Below, piece after piece: positions 1 to 7,133 of a stretch of 64,000 nt of DNA. The stretch is from Arcicella sp040387735 (lineage in GTDB: Bacteria; Bacteroidota; Bacteroidia; Cytophagales; Spirosomataceae). A program made the translations under genes and the position numbers. The stretch spans positions 53,219 to 117,218 of the forward strand of contig JAZKDE010000022.1 of the NCBI GenBank assembly GCA_040387735.1. Reading direction: 5' to 3'. The notes beneath the pieces are model-generated. The model was not told where the DNA came from and ran no database searches. It saw only the letters and a program-made list of their open reading frames with translations. The stretch's first letter is position 1. Every line of letters begins with the position of its first letter.

Positions 1-617
1 TCAGTAGTTGGCAAATCCTCCATAAAACGAGGTTGAAGCTGGTAAGTACTTGTAAATAACCCAACGACGCCCGTAACCGAAACGATACTTTGTGGTTTGG
101 TGCGTCCAATTAAATTAGTAGTAGAAACAATTCGCAAATCCATTGAGTTTGCTCCTGACTTTATTGGATAATTAGCGTTTGGAATAAGCACAAATCGCTT
201 ATCCACAAACTCAATATCTTTAATCGTAACTAATTGACTTTCATAATTTTTAACGTCTGCAATGGTAATTACTTTAGGTGTAACAGGTTTATTTGGAACA
301 TTAATTTTTGTAAAATCAACAATACTGGTATTCGAGCCAATTTGGATTTGAGAATTAAAAGTAGCAATCAGACCTGCAACCTTCACCGAGTCTCCAATGG
401 AAATGCCATTGGCAAAAGCAGGATTAAAAATGGCAATTCCACCCGTAGCATCTTGAATATAAGCAGTTGAGCCGAATTGATTCGTGGCTGTAACACGACC
501 CGCCACATAAACGGCTTTCCCGATGGCAATCTTGCGGGCATTAGCGATAGATGAATAAGTCTGACTTCGAAGTATAATGGGCAGACAGCAAAAAATTAGA
601 ACAAATAATCTCTTCAT
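1..617 (-). CDS. Secreted OB-fold protein, 3' end outside the window (partial)
   Basis: I translated the minus strand from an ATG at 617 and the frame stays open to the window edge (about 205 codons). The N-terminus is a signal peptide (MKRLFVLIFCCLPIILRSQ). The rest is beta-rich and matches the pattern of secreted OB-fold/DUF5689-like domains: 'GKAVYVAGRVTA', 'AYIQDATGGIAIF', 'GDSVKVAGLIATFN', then a second similar unit near residues 120-200 ('ESQLVTIKDIEFV', 'SVTGVVGLF'). Such modules usually sit at the N-terminus of larger secreted nucleases or lamin-tail-domain proteins in Bacteroidota. The functional part is missing here, so enzyme activity cannot be assigned. The gene is divergent from the next one, with a 133-bp spacer. 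Confidence 0.72.
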   Translation of the reverse strand, partial: MKRLFVLIFCCLPIILRSQTYSSIANARKIAIGKAVYVAGRVTATNQFGSTAYIQDATGGIAIFNPAFANGISIGDSVKVAGLIATFNSQIQIGSNTSIVDFTKINVPNKPVTPKVITIADVKNYESQLVTIKDIEFVDKRFVLIPNANYPIKSGANSMDLRIVSTTNLIGRTKPQSIVSVTGVVGLFTSTYQLQPRFMEDLPTT

Positions 618-719
618 GGCGGATTTTAAGAATTTAATGAATGTTATAATGAACTTGTACTGCAAAGTCTATGCTATAAAAATAATTTAGAAAAATTTGG
701 AAATTCTTTTTCCATATAT

Positions 720-740
720 TTACTTTGCATCACAAAGTAA
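720..740. promoter_or_regulatory. Palindromic operator candidate 1 (TTACTTTG-N5-CAAAGTAA)
   Basis: A perfect 8+5+8 inverted repeat lies 10 bp before the ATG at 751. Its left arm contains a -7-like TTTG (724-727; TTACTTTG, one base off TAnnTTTG), so a bound dimer would cover the core promoter. The same TACTTTG-N5-CAAAGTA core, followed by the same AATTTG, recurs at 2244-2262. The winged-helix regulator encoded at 1381 is the natural candidate to bind it (inference). Confidence 0.6.
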
Positions 741-750
741 TTTGAATAAA

Positions 751-1362
751 ATGAAACAACATCTCCAAGATCTCACAGAAATACGTTCGATGATGGAACG
801 GTCCTCTCGGTTTATTTCCTTGAGTGGACTTTCGGGTATATTCGCAGGTGTATTTGCTCTCGTAGGTGCTTACGTGGCGTACCAACGTATCCTCGAAGAC
901 AATGCGGGCGAGTATTTGAATTTGTTAGAAAATACGCCTTTATTACGTTTTATTGTGATTGATGGCATTATAGTTTTAACATTTTCGCTCATTTTTGCTT
1001 TTTATTTTACGGCTCGTCAAACAAGGAAAAAAGGCATGAAACTTTGGGATAATACTTCCAAACGTTTATTCGTCAATATGGCTGTTCCATTGGTTGCAGG
1101 AGGCTTTTTTTGCTTAATTTTATTGCAACAAGCCCCTCATTTGATTGACTGTGCTACTTTAGTTTTTTATGGTCTGGCACTGGTTAATGCCTCAAAATAT
1201 ACGTTTGATGACGTGCGATATTTGGGTTATATTGAGGTAACTTTGGGGCTTGCTTGCGGACTAATGAACGAGTGGAGAATTGGACTTTTATTCTGGGCAA
1301 TCGGTTTTGGAGTCCTACATATTGTCTATGGAATTGTGATGTATAAGAAGTATGAGCAGTAA
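751..1362 (+). CDS. Multi-spanning membrane protein of unknown function
   Basis: 203 aa. I start at the internal ATG at 751 (MKQHLQDLTEIRS) rather than 697, because the upstream 18 codons run through the palindromic promoter region and look non-coding. A short charged N-terminus is followed by about five to six hydrophobic segments with no catalytic motif. It precedes the winged-helix regulator by 18 nt and is probably co-transcribed with it. Pairing of such a membrane protein with an HTH_34 regulator suggests a regulated envelope module, but I do not recognise a named family. Function unknown. Confidence 0.72.
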   Translation: MKQHLQDLTEIRSMMERSSRFISLSGLSGIFAGVFALVGAYVAYQRILEDNAGEYLNLLENTPLLRFIVIDGIIVLTFSLIFAFYFTARQTRKKGMKLWDNTSKRLFVNMAVPLVAGGFFCLILLQQAPHLIDCATLVFYGLALVNASKYTFDDVRYLGYIEVTLGLACGLMNEWRIGLLFWAIGFGVLHIVYGIVMYKKYEQ

Positions 1363-1380
1363 TTTGGAAGGTATAAATAA

Positions 1381-1677
1381 ATGAAAAACTTAATCGCTGA
1401 TATAAATAAAGCTTTCGAAAATCGTGTACGGTTGGGTATTATGTCTATCCTCATGGTGAATGATTGGGTTGATTTTGGCGATTTGAAAGAAATGCTTGAT
1501 TTAACAGATGGCAATTTATCGTCTCATATTTCAGCATTAGAAAAGGAAAAATATATTCAAGTCCGAAAAGCCTTTATTGGCAAACGACCAAATACGTCTT
1601 TTCAGGCAACAACCGATGGTAAACAAGCATTTCAAGAGCATTTGAACGCTTTGGAAGCTTTGATTAAAGGAATGTAA
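1381..1677 (+). CDS. Winged-helix transcriptional regulator (HTH_34 type)
   Basis: 98 aa, about the full length of the PF13601-like 'winged helix DNA-binding domain' family. The helix-turn-helix lies near residues 30-60 ('DFGDLKEMLDLTDGNLSSHISALEKEKYIQV') and the wing follows ('RKAFIGKRPNTSFQATTDGKQAF'). Proteins of this fold resemble ArsR/MarR regulators and bind DNA as dimers. It is embedded between membrane-protein genes, 18 nt after the first. The two matching TACTTTG-N5-CAAAGTA palindromes at 720-740 and 2244-2262 are its probable operators (inference). No effector domain is visible, so the signal is unknown. Confidence 0.82.
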   Translation: MKNLIADINKAFENRVRLGIMSILMVNDWVDFGDLKEMLDLTDGNLSSHISALEKEKYIQVRKAFIGKRPNTSFQATTDGKQAFQEHLNALEALIKGM

Positions 1678-1785
1678 AACAAAGTTTTTTGTAAGAGTTT
1701 TGAATAAGTTTAAGCTTTAGTATCCAACGCACAAGATTGTTACAATTAAGAATTGAGAGTTTTAAGGTATTAATCGGAAGACGAT

Positions 1786-2184
1786 ATGAAATGGTTTGCA
1801 GTTTTTATTTCACCTTTAATAGGAATATTATTTTTGATTATACCATTCCGTTTTATGGATATAATTTCTGCTAATAATTTAGAAGGAATTCAAGATATAG
1901 TACACGTAATAGGATTCAATTATATAGTAGCATTAGTAATACAAATTTTTATAGTTGAAATAATAATGATTACTAATGATTTCTTCTATACCTTAAAAGG
2001 GTATTGTTTGCTTGCTTTTTTAGTTAGTATTTGTATACCCTTAATCGTTTCCTTCATATTGGGAAATCATTATTTTTTAGATTCGTTTCAAATGTGTTCA
2101 ATTTATTCAATTTTTAATATTCTAACATATAATCAATTGTTTTTCAAACGATTTGATGCCTATAACTCAAATAATAAAGTTTAA
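1786..2184 (+). CDS. Small four-TM membrane protein, paralogue of the 3791-4183 product
   Basis: 132 aa, very hydrophobic, about four predicted TM helices. It shares spaced identities with the protein at 3791-4183: 'ISPL' near the N-terminus, 'Y(I/F)(V/I)AL' plus 'QI' in helix 2, 'TLK.Y..LAF' before helix 3, and 'SIYSI.N.LTYN.L.F' at the C-terminus. I do not recognise the family. The start ATG at 1786 lies 108 nt after the regulator gene, and the next gene begins 110 nt downstream. Confidence 0.6.
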   Translation: MKWFAVFISPLIGILFLIIPFRFMDIISANNLEGIQDIVHVIGFNYIVALVIQIFIVEIIMITNDFFYTLKGYCLLAFLVSICIPLIVSFILGNHYFLDSFQMCSIYSIFNILTYNQLFFKRFDAYNSNNKV

Positions 2185-2243
2185 ACGCCTTCTTTTCTAA
2201 ACTTTATTGAGTATAACAGAATAAGACTTTTTTTAGAAAATTA

Positions 2244-2262
2244 TACTTTGAAATTCAAAGTA
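2244..2262. promoter_or_regulatory. Palindromic operator candidate 2 (TACTTTG-N5-CAAAGTA)
   Basis: A perfect 7+5+7 inverted repeat identical in both arms to site 1 at 720-740, and also followed by AATTTG. It lies 32 bp before the ATG at 2295 and contains a -7-like TTTG. The spacer bases differ (AAATT versus CATCA), so conservation is confined to the arms, as expected of a dimer-binding site. Confidence 0.6.
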
Positions 2263-2294
2263 ATTTGCGAAAAAAAATAAAAATAAATCTAATC

Positions 2295-3794
2295 ATGAAA
2301 CTAAAAAACATCTTCCTCTTTTTTGCAGTCGTTGCATTTAGTTGCTTGTTTTATAAGCAATCCGCAGGTATCAATCTGCTAATTTTCAATCTCCTTTTGA
2401 TTGTCTTCTCGGGAAGTATTCAGCCTGATTTATTGAAAGAACGAAATTGGCAAATGGCTACTTTAGGATCGGTTATATCTTCAGCAATGACAGTTTTACA
2501 TAGTTCAGATTTAGCGGTGGTTGCCAATTTAACTTCATTAATTTTATTAACTGGCATTTCATTTAACCCCTTTACTTCCCTGTATGTATCGGCAATTCAC
2601 GGATTGGTGTCGTTGTTCGTGCCATTTTTCACCAATATTATTCAGTATATTGTTCGGCTTTCTGACCCCAAAATTCCAGCTAAAAAAGGTGTTTTTTCCT
2701 TCCGAACGGCATCTATTTACATTATTCCGCTGACCATCACTTTGGTATTTTATGGTTTATATGCTTCAGCGAATCCTGTTTTTGCAGATTTGATTAAAAT
2801 ACCAACTATTAATATTTCTTTCAGTCTTATTTCCTTCACTTTTTTGGGTTGGGTGATATTATCGGGTTTCTTCTCCCCTTTCGGCAACGAAAATTTAATT
2901 AAGTGGGATACTTCAAAAACAGATATTTTATCGAGAATTAGGCTAAAATTGAAGCGTCATTTTGAGCTAACGGCTTTGAAATCAGAAAACAAGAAAGGAG
3001 TAATTATGCTCGTAATGCTCAATATTTTACTCCTAATTTTCAATGTTTTTGACTTTTCTTTTATTCTTTCTGGCAAGAAATTACCCGACGGAATGGATTA
3101 TTCTGAGTATGTTCATCAAGGGATTAACACGTTAATTTTTAGTATTTTGTTAGCAATCAGTATCATTCTTTACTATTTCAGAGGAAACCAAAATTTCTAC
3201 CAAAATAATCAATGGCTTGTGCGTTTGACGTATTTATGGATTTTTCAAAATGGGCTTTTGCTCTTGGGTATTATCCACAAAAATCAGATTTATATTGAAG
3301 AATTTGGACTCACCTACAAACGTATAGGCGTGTATGTGTATTTACTTATGACTTTTGCAGGATTATTGACGACTTTTTGGAAAGTTCATGAGCTAAAATC
3401 CGTTTGGTTTCTATTCCGAAAAAACGCAATGGTAGCTTATAGTTTATTGATAATCAGCAGTTTTATTAACTGGGACAGTCTGATAGCCAAATACAATATC
3501 AATACCGCCAAGCATTTAGATGTGGTATATCTACTGAATCTCAGCGATACCGTTTTACCCGAATTACAATCCTTACTTAAAAATCCAAATATAAATTTAT
3601 CTACATCTGTTCGAGATTATACCCAAAATAGTTCTGCCGTCGGTTATTATCGTTCTACACCTATTATTACAGAGAAACAATTTATTGAAAATCAAATCAT
3701 TGACTTCAAAGAAAAGTACAAAAGTAAAGAATGGCAATCTTGGAATTATGACGATTTGAGCGTTTTTAAGGCTATTAATCAGGGGGAAATATGA
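2295..3794 (+). CDS. DUF4173-type polytopic membrane protein
   Basis: 499 aa with about 11-13 hydrophobic helices and a charged loop near residues 210-240. I recognise the overall pattern (a short-helix N-terminus, then a long polytopic core) as the Bacteroidota DUF4173 family, whose function is not known. The start is the ATG at 2295; a TTG start at 2265 would lie inside the palindrome. The C-terminal ~90 residues are soluble ('LPELQSLLKNPN...', 'EKYKSKEWQSWNYDDL'). The stop overlaps the start of the next gene (ATGA at 3791-3794), implying translational coupling. Confidence 0.72.
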   Translation: MKLKNIFLFFAVVAFSCLFYKQSAGINLLIFNLLLIVFSGSIQPDLLKERNWQMATLGSVISSAMTVLHSSDLAVVANLTSLILLTGISFNPFTSLYVSAIHGLVSLFVPFFTNIIQYIVRLSDPKIPAKKGVFSFRTASIYIIPLTITLVFYGLYASANPVFADLIKIPTINISFSLISFTFLGWVILSGFFSPFGNENLIKWDTSKTDILSRIRLKLKRHFELTALKSENKKGVIMLVMLNILLLIFNVFDFSFILSGKKLPDGMDYSEYVHQGINTLIFSILLAISIILYYFRGNQNFYQNNQWLVRLTYLWIFQNGLLLLGIIHKNQIYIEEFGLTYKRIGVYVYLLMTFAGLLTTFWKVHELKSVWFLFRKNAMVAYSLLIISSFINWDSLIAKYNINTAKHLDVVYLLNLSDTVLPELQSLLKNPNINLSTSVRDYTQNSSAVGYYRSTPIITEKQFIENQIIDFKEKYKSKEWQSWNYDDLSVFKAINQGEI

Positions 3795-4183
3795 GGACTT
3801 TAGCTATCCTAATTTCACCTTTGGGTATTGTCCTTATTGAATGGATAATTTATGATATTTTTTATCAACGAACAGAATCATGGTTCTTAATTATAGAAAT
3901 CGTTGTTACTTATTTCATTGCATTACTTGCTCAGATAGTCGTAGAATTTATATTATTTATTATGGAATTTTGGATTGAGACTACATTAAAAGTCTATATT
4001 CAATTAGCGTTCTCTATAAGTGGTTTATTGTCACTTATAACACTTTTTATATTTTTTTATGAGAATAATATCTTTAAAAGTATCGAGATGGCATTAGATA
4101 TTTTTTTATTTTTCTCAATTTATTCAATCGGAAATGCACTGACCTACAACTACTTGTATTTCACCAAAGTACATAAACAATAA
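3791..4183 (+). CDS. Small membrane protein, paralogue of the 1786-2184 product
   Basis: 130 aa with about four TM helices. It starts inside the stop of the DUF4173 gene (ATGA overlap), so the two are translationally coupled. It resembles the 132-aa protein at 1786 in length, TM spacing and the C-terminal signature 'SIYSI.NALTYN'. The pair therefore flanks the DUF4173 gene. No enzymatic motif is seen. It could be an accessory subunit or a chaperone of the larger membrane protein; this is speculation. Confidence 0.65.
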   Translation: MRTLAILISPLGIVLIEWIIYDIFYQRTESWFLIIEIVVTYFIALLAQIVVEFILFIMEFWIETTLKVYIQLAFSISGLLSLITLFIFFYENNIFKSIEMALDIFLFFSIYSIGNALTYNYLYFTKVHKQ

Positions 4184-4213
4184 TTTACGGACAAGGCTGT
4201 CCGTATTACTTAT

Positions 4214-4873
4214 ATGAAAATTTTAAACATCCCCATCAATCGTTTTAGATTGATTTTTACACTTGGCTTAATGTCGGCTTCTGCCATTGGGCTTTTTATA
4301 CTCAAAGCCGTTTTGACCCACAATTTAGCGATGTGGTTTATCAATTGGAATTTATTTCTGGCTTGGATTCCTATTGTTATCGTTTCTTGGCTGGAAAATA
4401 AAGTCAAAATTAATGCTTTGCAAAAATGGGAAGTGCTGGTAGTAAGTCTACTTTGGCTGCTTTTCTTTCCAAACTCTCCTTATATTATTACGGATTTGGT
4501 TCATCTACAATCACTTTCGGGCAATACCTATTGGCATTATCAAATCATGATTTTTACCTACGCTTTTGTAAGTTTGGCCTGTGGTTTGTTATCACTTTAT
4601 TGGATTCAGAAAGTTTGGACGCAGGTTTTTTCTTTGAATTGGAGTAATTTCTTCTCACTTGGAGCAATTATGCTTTCGGGTTTTGGTATCTTTTTAGGAA
4701 GAGTGGAGCGCTTTAATTCTTGGGATTTCTTTGTCCATCCGTTTATCTTACTGAAATACATTTTACATTCCATCAAAAATCCTACGGCAATTTTAATGAC
4801 CTTTGAATTTTCGCTTTTCATCGGTTTGGCGTATTGGATGTTTTATAGTTTAATTCATTTGAGGGAGGAGTAA
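4214..4873 (+). CDS. DUF1361 membrane protein
   Basis: 219 aa with about six TM helices. Diagnostic DUF1361 motifs are present: 'LLFFPNSPYIITDLVHL' near residues 82-98 and 'GIFLGRVERFNSWD' near 155-168. The family has no established function. It follows the coupled DUF4173/small-TM pair by 30 nt in the same direction and probably ends this transcription unit. The ATG at 4214 directly precedes a charged residue and the first hydrophobic helix, so the start is convincing. Confidence 0.82.
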   Translation: MKILNIPINRFRLIFTLGLMSASAIGLFILKAVLTHNLAMWFINWNLFLAWIPIVIVSWLENKVKINALQKWEVLVVSLLWLLFFPNSPYIITDLVHLQSLSGNTYWHYQIMIFTYAFVSLACGLLSLYWIQKVWTQVFSLNWSNFFSLGAIMLSGFGIFLGRVERFNSWDFFVHPFILLKYILHSIKNPTAILMTFEFSLFIGLAYWMFYSLIHLREE

Positions 4874-4920
4874 TTGGCATTACTTTTATATCAGTTTTAA
4901 CACTTAAATAATTATATACA

Positions 4921-5619
4921 ATGAAAAAATTTATCGTAATTCTACTCGTAATTTTTGCCAATAATTTATCATTTAGTCAGATACAAAAAAGTTCTTGGCT
5001 TTTAGGAGGCAGTATTAATTTAAATAATAACAATTTTAAACTTAATTCTAATAACTTTTCTGAAAGTAATTCTTCTACTTCTTCTATTTTCAATGTTATT
5101 CCAGAAATCAATTATGTGATTAGTAATAAATTCATGATTGGAGGTGGCCTAAATTATTCTTCTTCAACTTCCAATTCGGAAAATGTTTTGTCACCTCAAT
5201 CTTCAGTTACTTTAACTTCCTATAACATTAAAAATGAAAGCATAAGTGGATTCTTGCAAGCAAAATATTACGTAAACGTCAGTAAAAATATTTGGTGGAA
5301 TGTGATTTTAAAATCAGGTTTTGGGAAAATAACTTATACTTATAACGCAATTCCTAAATCATTAAATGCCACTACTACTACTTTATCAATTGGGCAGAAT
5401 CCAGCGCTTGAACCAACCTATTTTTATTCAAATTTAAATTCTCAAATATTAATTATTCCATTCCAACGCTTTGGTTTTCAATTAGATATTGGCGGATTGA
5501 GTTTTTTGAAATACAATTATGATAAAATTGTAAATGTTGATATTGTATCAAATAATATTTCTTTTAATGTTAATCCATCAAACTGGTCATTGGGTATTTT
5601 TTATGTTTTGAGAAAATAA
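4921..5619 (+). CDS. Outer-membrane beta-barrel protein
   Basis: 232 aa with a clear signal peptide (MKKFIVILLVIFANNLSFSQ). The mature part alternates polar and hydrophobic residues and is rich in Asn and Ser, as in PF13505-type eight-stranded barrels: 'WLLGGSINLNNNN', 'NYVISNKFMIGGGLNYSSS', 'WSLGIFYVLRK' at the C-terminus. It ends in an amphipathic strand rather than a T9SS tail, so it is predicted to reside in the outer membrane. It lies 47 nt after the DUF1361 gene and may be an independent unit. Confidence 0.72.
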   Translation: MKKFIVILLVIFANNLSFSQIQKSSWLLGGSINLNNNNFKLNSNNFSESNSSTSSIFNVIPEINYVISNKFMIGGGLNYSSSTSNSENVLSPQSSVTLTSYNIKNESISGFLQAKYYVNVSKNIWWNVILKSGFGKITYTYNAIPKSLNATTTTLSIGQNPALEPTYFYSNLNSQILIIPFQRFGFQLDIGGLSFLKYNYDKIVNVDIVSNNISFNVNPSNWSLGIFYVLRK

Positions 5620-5699
5620 TAATTATAACACAAAATTTCCAGTTCGTAAATTCGTGAAAAATTTTAAAGAACGAACGGGAAAGTTCGTGTTACAGCCAG

Positions 5700-6071
5700 A
5701 TGCTCAACCCAAACAAATTTATCAAAAGCGTTCCGCACGCATTCAGAGGCATAATGTCCTTAATTAGAAACGATAATAATTTCCGAATTCATTTATTGGC
5801 GGTTATTGTAGTAATAATTTCGGGTTTTGGGATTGAATTTAGTGAAGGCGAATGGTTGGCAGTTATCTTGACAATGGGCGGTGTTTTGGCACTCGAAGCG
5901 GTCAATACGGCTATCGAAACCGTGGTAGATTTAGTTTCGCCAGAATTTCATCCTTTAGCAAAAAAAGCAAAAGACGTAGCTGCTGGTGCGGTTTTGATAT
6001 TCGTTTTTGGAGCTTTAGCAGTTGCGAGCCTTATTTTATTGAATCATTTTGGGCAATTTTTAGGGTTTTGA
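5700..6071 (+). CDS. dgkA: Diacylglycerol/undecaprenol kinase family protein
   Basis: 123 aa, the normal length for the DgkA family (PF01219), integral inner-membrane lipid kinases. Three TM helices are visible. The signature 'ALEAVNTAIETVVDLV' (residues 64-79) carries the conserved Glu66, Asn69, Glu73 and Asp77, and 'KAKDVAAGAVL' (89-99) carries the catalytic Lys-Asp pair (Lys91, Asp92). In Gram-positive relatives the substrate is undecaprenol; in E. coli it is diacylglycerol; sequence alone does not decide here. It sits upstream of cell-wall gene murA, which fits lipid-carrier recycling. Confidence 0.9.
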   Translation: MLNPNKFIKSVPHAFRGIMSLIRNDNNFRIHLLAVIVVIISGFGIEFSEGEWLAVILTMGGVLALEAVNTAIETVVDLVSPEFHPLAKKAKDVAAGAVLIFVFGALAVASLILLNHFGQFLGF

Positions 6072-6249
6072 AACATTCAATCAAATAAATCTTTGAACAG
6101 GCAATAAAGTATAGTTCAAACATTTACCCCAACAAAACCCACATTATCATATCTATTCTCTAAAATCTATTCTCTATTATCTCTCATTTTTGTATCTTCG
6201 TAAAAAATCAAAGACATTTACAACATTTGTTGAATAGATATAAATTCTC

Positions 6250-7014
6250 ATGAAAGAATACGGAACCAATGTCCAGAAATTAGTGAACCACATTCTTACG
6301 GTTCAGGACAAAAATACAAGAACAAAATACGCTTATTTATTGGTAGAATTGATGCGTCAAGTCCATCCAAATATGCGTGATAGTCAGGATTACTCAAACA
6401 AATTGTGGGACGACCTTTATATTATGTCGAACTTCAAATTGGATGTAGAAAGTCCTTTTCCTCCACCCGCACCCGATGCCGTTGGGAAACTTCCCAAAAC
6501 GGTTCCTTACAATACTCATCACTTAAGATACCGTTACTACGGTCGCAATGTTGAGTTGTTGATTTCAAGAGCAATTTCAGAACAAGACGATAATGAAAAA
6601 CGCATTTTAGTGGCTCATATCGCCCGTTTAATGAAAACTTTTTATCAAAACTGGAATCGTGAGGTAGTTGACGATGAGGTAATTTGGGGACATATTCTTG
6701 AAATTTCAGAAGGAAAATTATCTCAAATAGTACAAGCAATTTCGGGAAATTCGTCGTTAGGAAATTTACGAAACAATAATAATCGTACAAATTCTACCAA
6801 CGAAAGACGACCTGACAGCAGAAACGATAACCGAAATAACACCGGTCGTCAGAGTTTTGGAGGTCGTAACGATAGTAATGGAGGAAGAAGCGACAACCGA
6901 AATAATAATGGAGGTAGAAATGACAACCGAAATAATGGCGGTGGAAGAAATGACAACAGCGGAGGGAGAAACGATAACAGAAATAATAACAATAATAACC
7001 GCAATCGTAAGTAA
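6250..7014 (+). CDS. DUF4290 protein with an Arg/Asn/Gly-rich C-terminal tail
   Basis: 254 aa. Residues 1-165 form the helical DUF4290 domain ('YAYLLVELMRQVHPNMRDSQDYSNKLWDDLY', 'VESPFPPPAP', 'HIARLMKTFYQNWN'). Residues ~178-254 are a low-complexity tail of repeated G-R-N-D-N-R-N-N units. DUF4290 is a Bacteroidota family of unknown function. The tail, rich in Arg, Asn and Gly and lacking hydrophobics, resembles RNA-binding disordered tails (inference). murA starts 120 nt downstream in the same orientation. Confidence 0.85.
   Translation: MKEYGTNVQKLVNHILTVQDKNTRTKYAYLLVELMRQVHPNMRDSQDYSNKLWDDLYIMSNFKLDVESPFPPPAPDAVGKLPKTVPYNTHHLRYRYYGRNVELLISRAISEQDDNEKRILVAHIARLMKTFYQNWNREVVDDEVIWGHILEISEGKLSQIVQAISGNSSLGNLRNNNNRTNSTNERRPDSRNDNRNNTGRQSFGGRNDSNGGRSDNRNNNGGRNDNRNNGGGRNDNSGGRNDNRNNNNNNRNRK
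6790..7014 (+). repeat. Degenerate tandem repeats encoding GRNDNRNN units
   Basis: The 3' end of the DUF4290 gene is built from imperfect repeats of a GGAGG(T/A)AGAAA(T/C)GACAACCGAAATAAT-like unit of about 24-30 bp. The phase is preserved in the protein, so copy number can change without a frameshift. Length variation between strains is expected. Confidence 0.6.
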
Positions 7015-7056
7015 ATTACAATAAATTCATTGAAAGTTTAGGCTAAAAATTAATTC

Positions 7057-7098
7057 AAGGAATTAGATACAATTATCTCGCAAATTATCTGATTCCTT
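7057..7098. other. Imperfect inverted repeat ahead of murA
   Basis: AAGGAATTAGAT (7057-7068) pairs with ATCTGATTCCTT (7087-7098) with a single mismatch, about 35 bp before the murA ATG. No U-tract follows, so an intercistronic hairpin is more likely than a terminator. Confidence 0.35.
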
Positions 7099-7133
7099 AA
7101 AATACCTAATAACTAAAACTGATAAAGAACTAA

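Noticed and set aside
234..470. Plus-strand ORF of 78 codons
   Set aside because: Antisense to the well-supported secreted OB-fold protein, low-complexity Asn-rich translation, no family pattern.
697..750. Upstream start for the first membrane protein (adds 18 residues)
   Set aside because: The extra codons run across the 720-740 palindrome and a -7-like box; the ATG at 751 follows the promoter at a normal distance.
2265..2294. TTG start for the DUF4173 gene
   Set aside because: It lies partly inside the promoter/operator region (overlapping the AATTTG that follows the palindrome); the ATG at 2295 is better placed before the first TM helix.
6790..7014. CRISPR-like regular repeats
   Set aside because: The repeats are in-frame, degenerate and lack unique spacers; they encode the DUF4290 tail.
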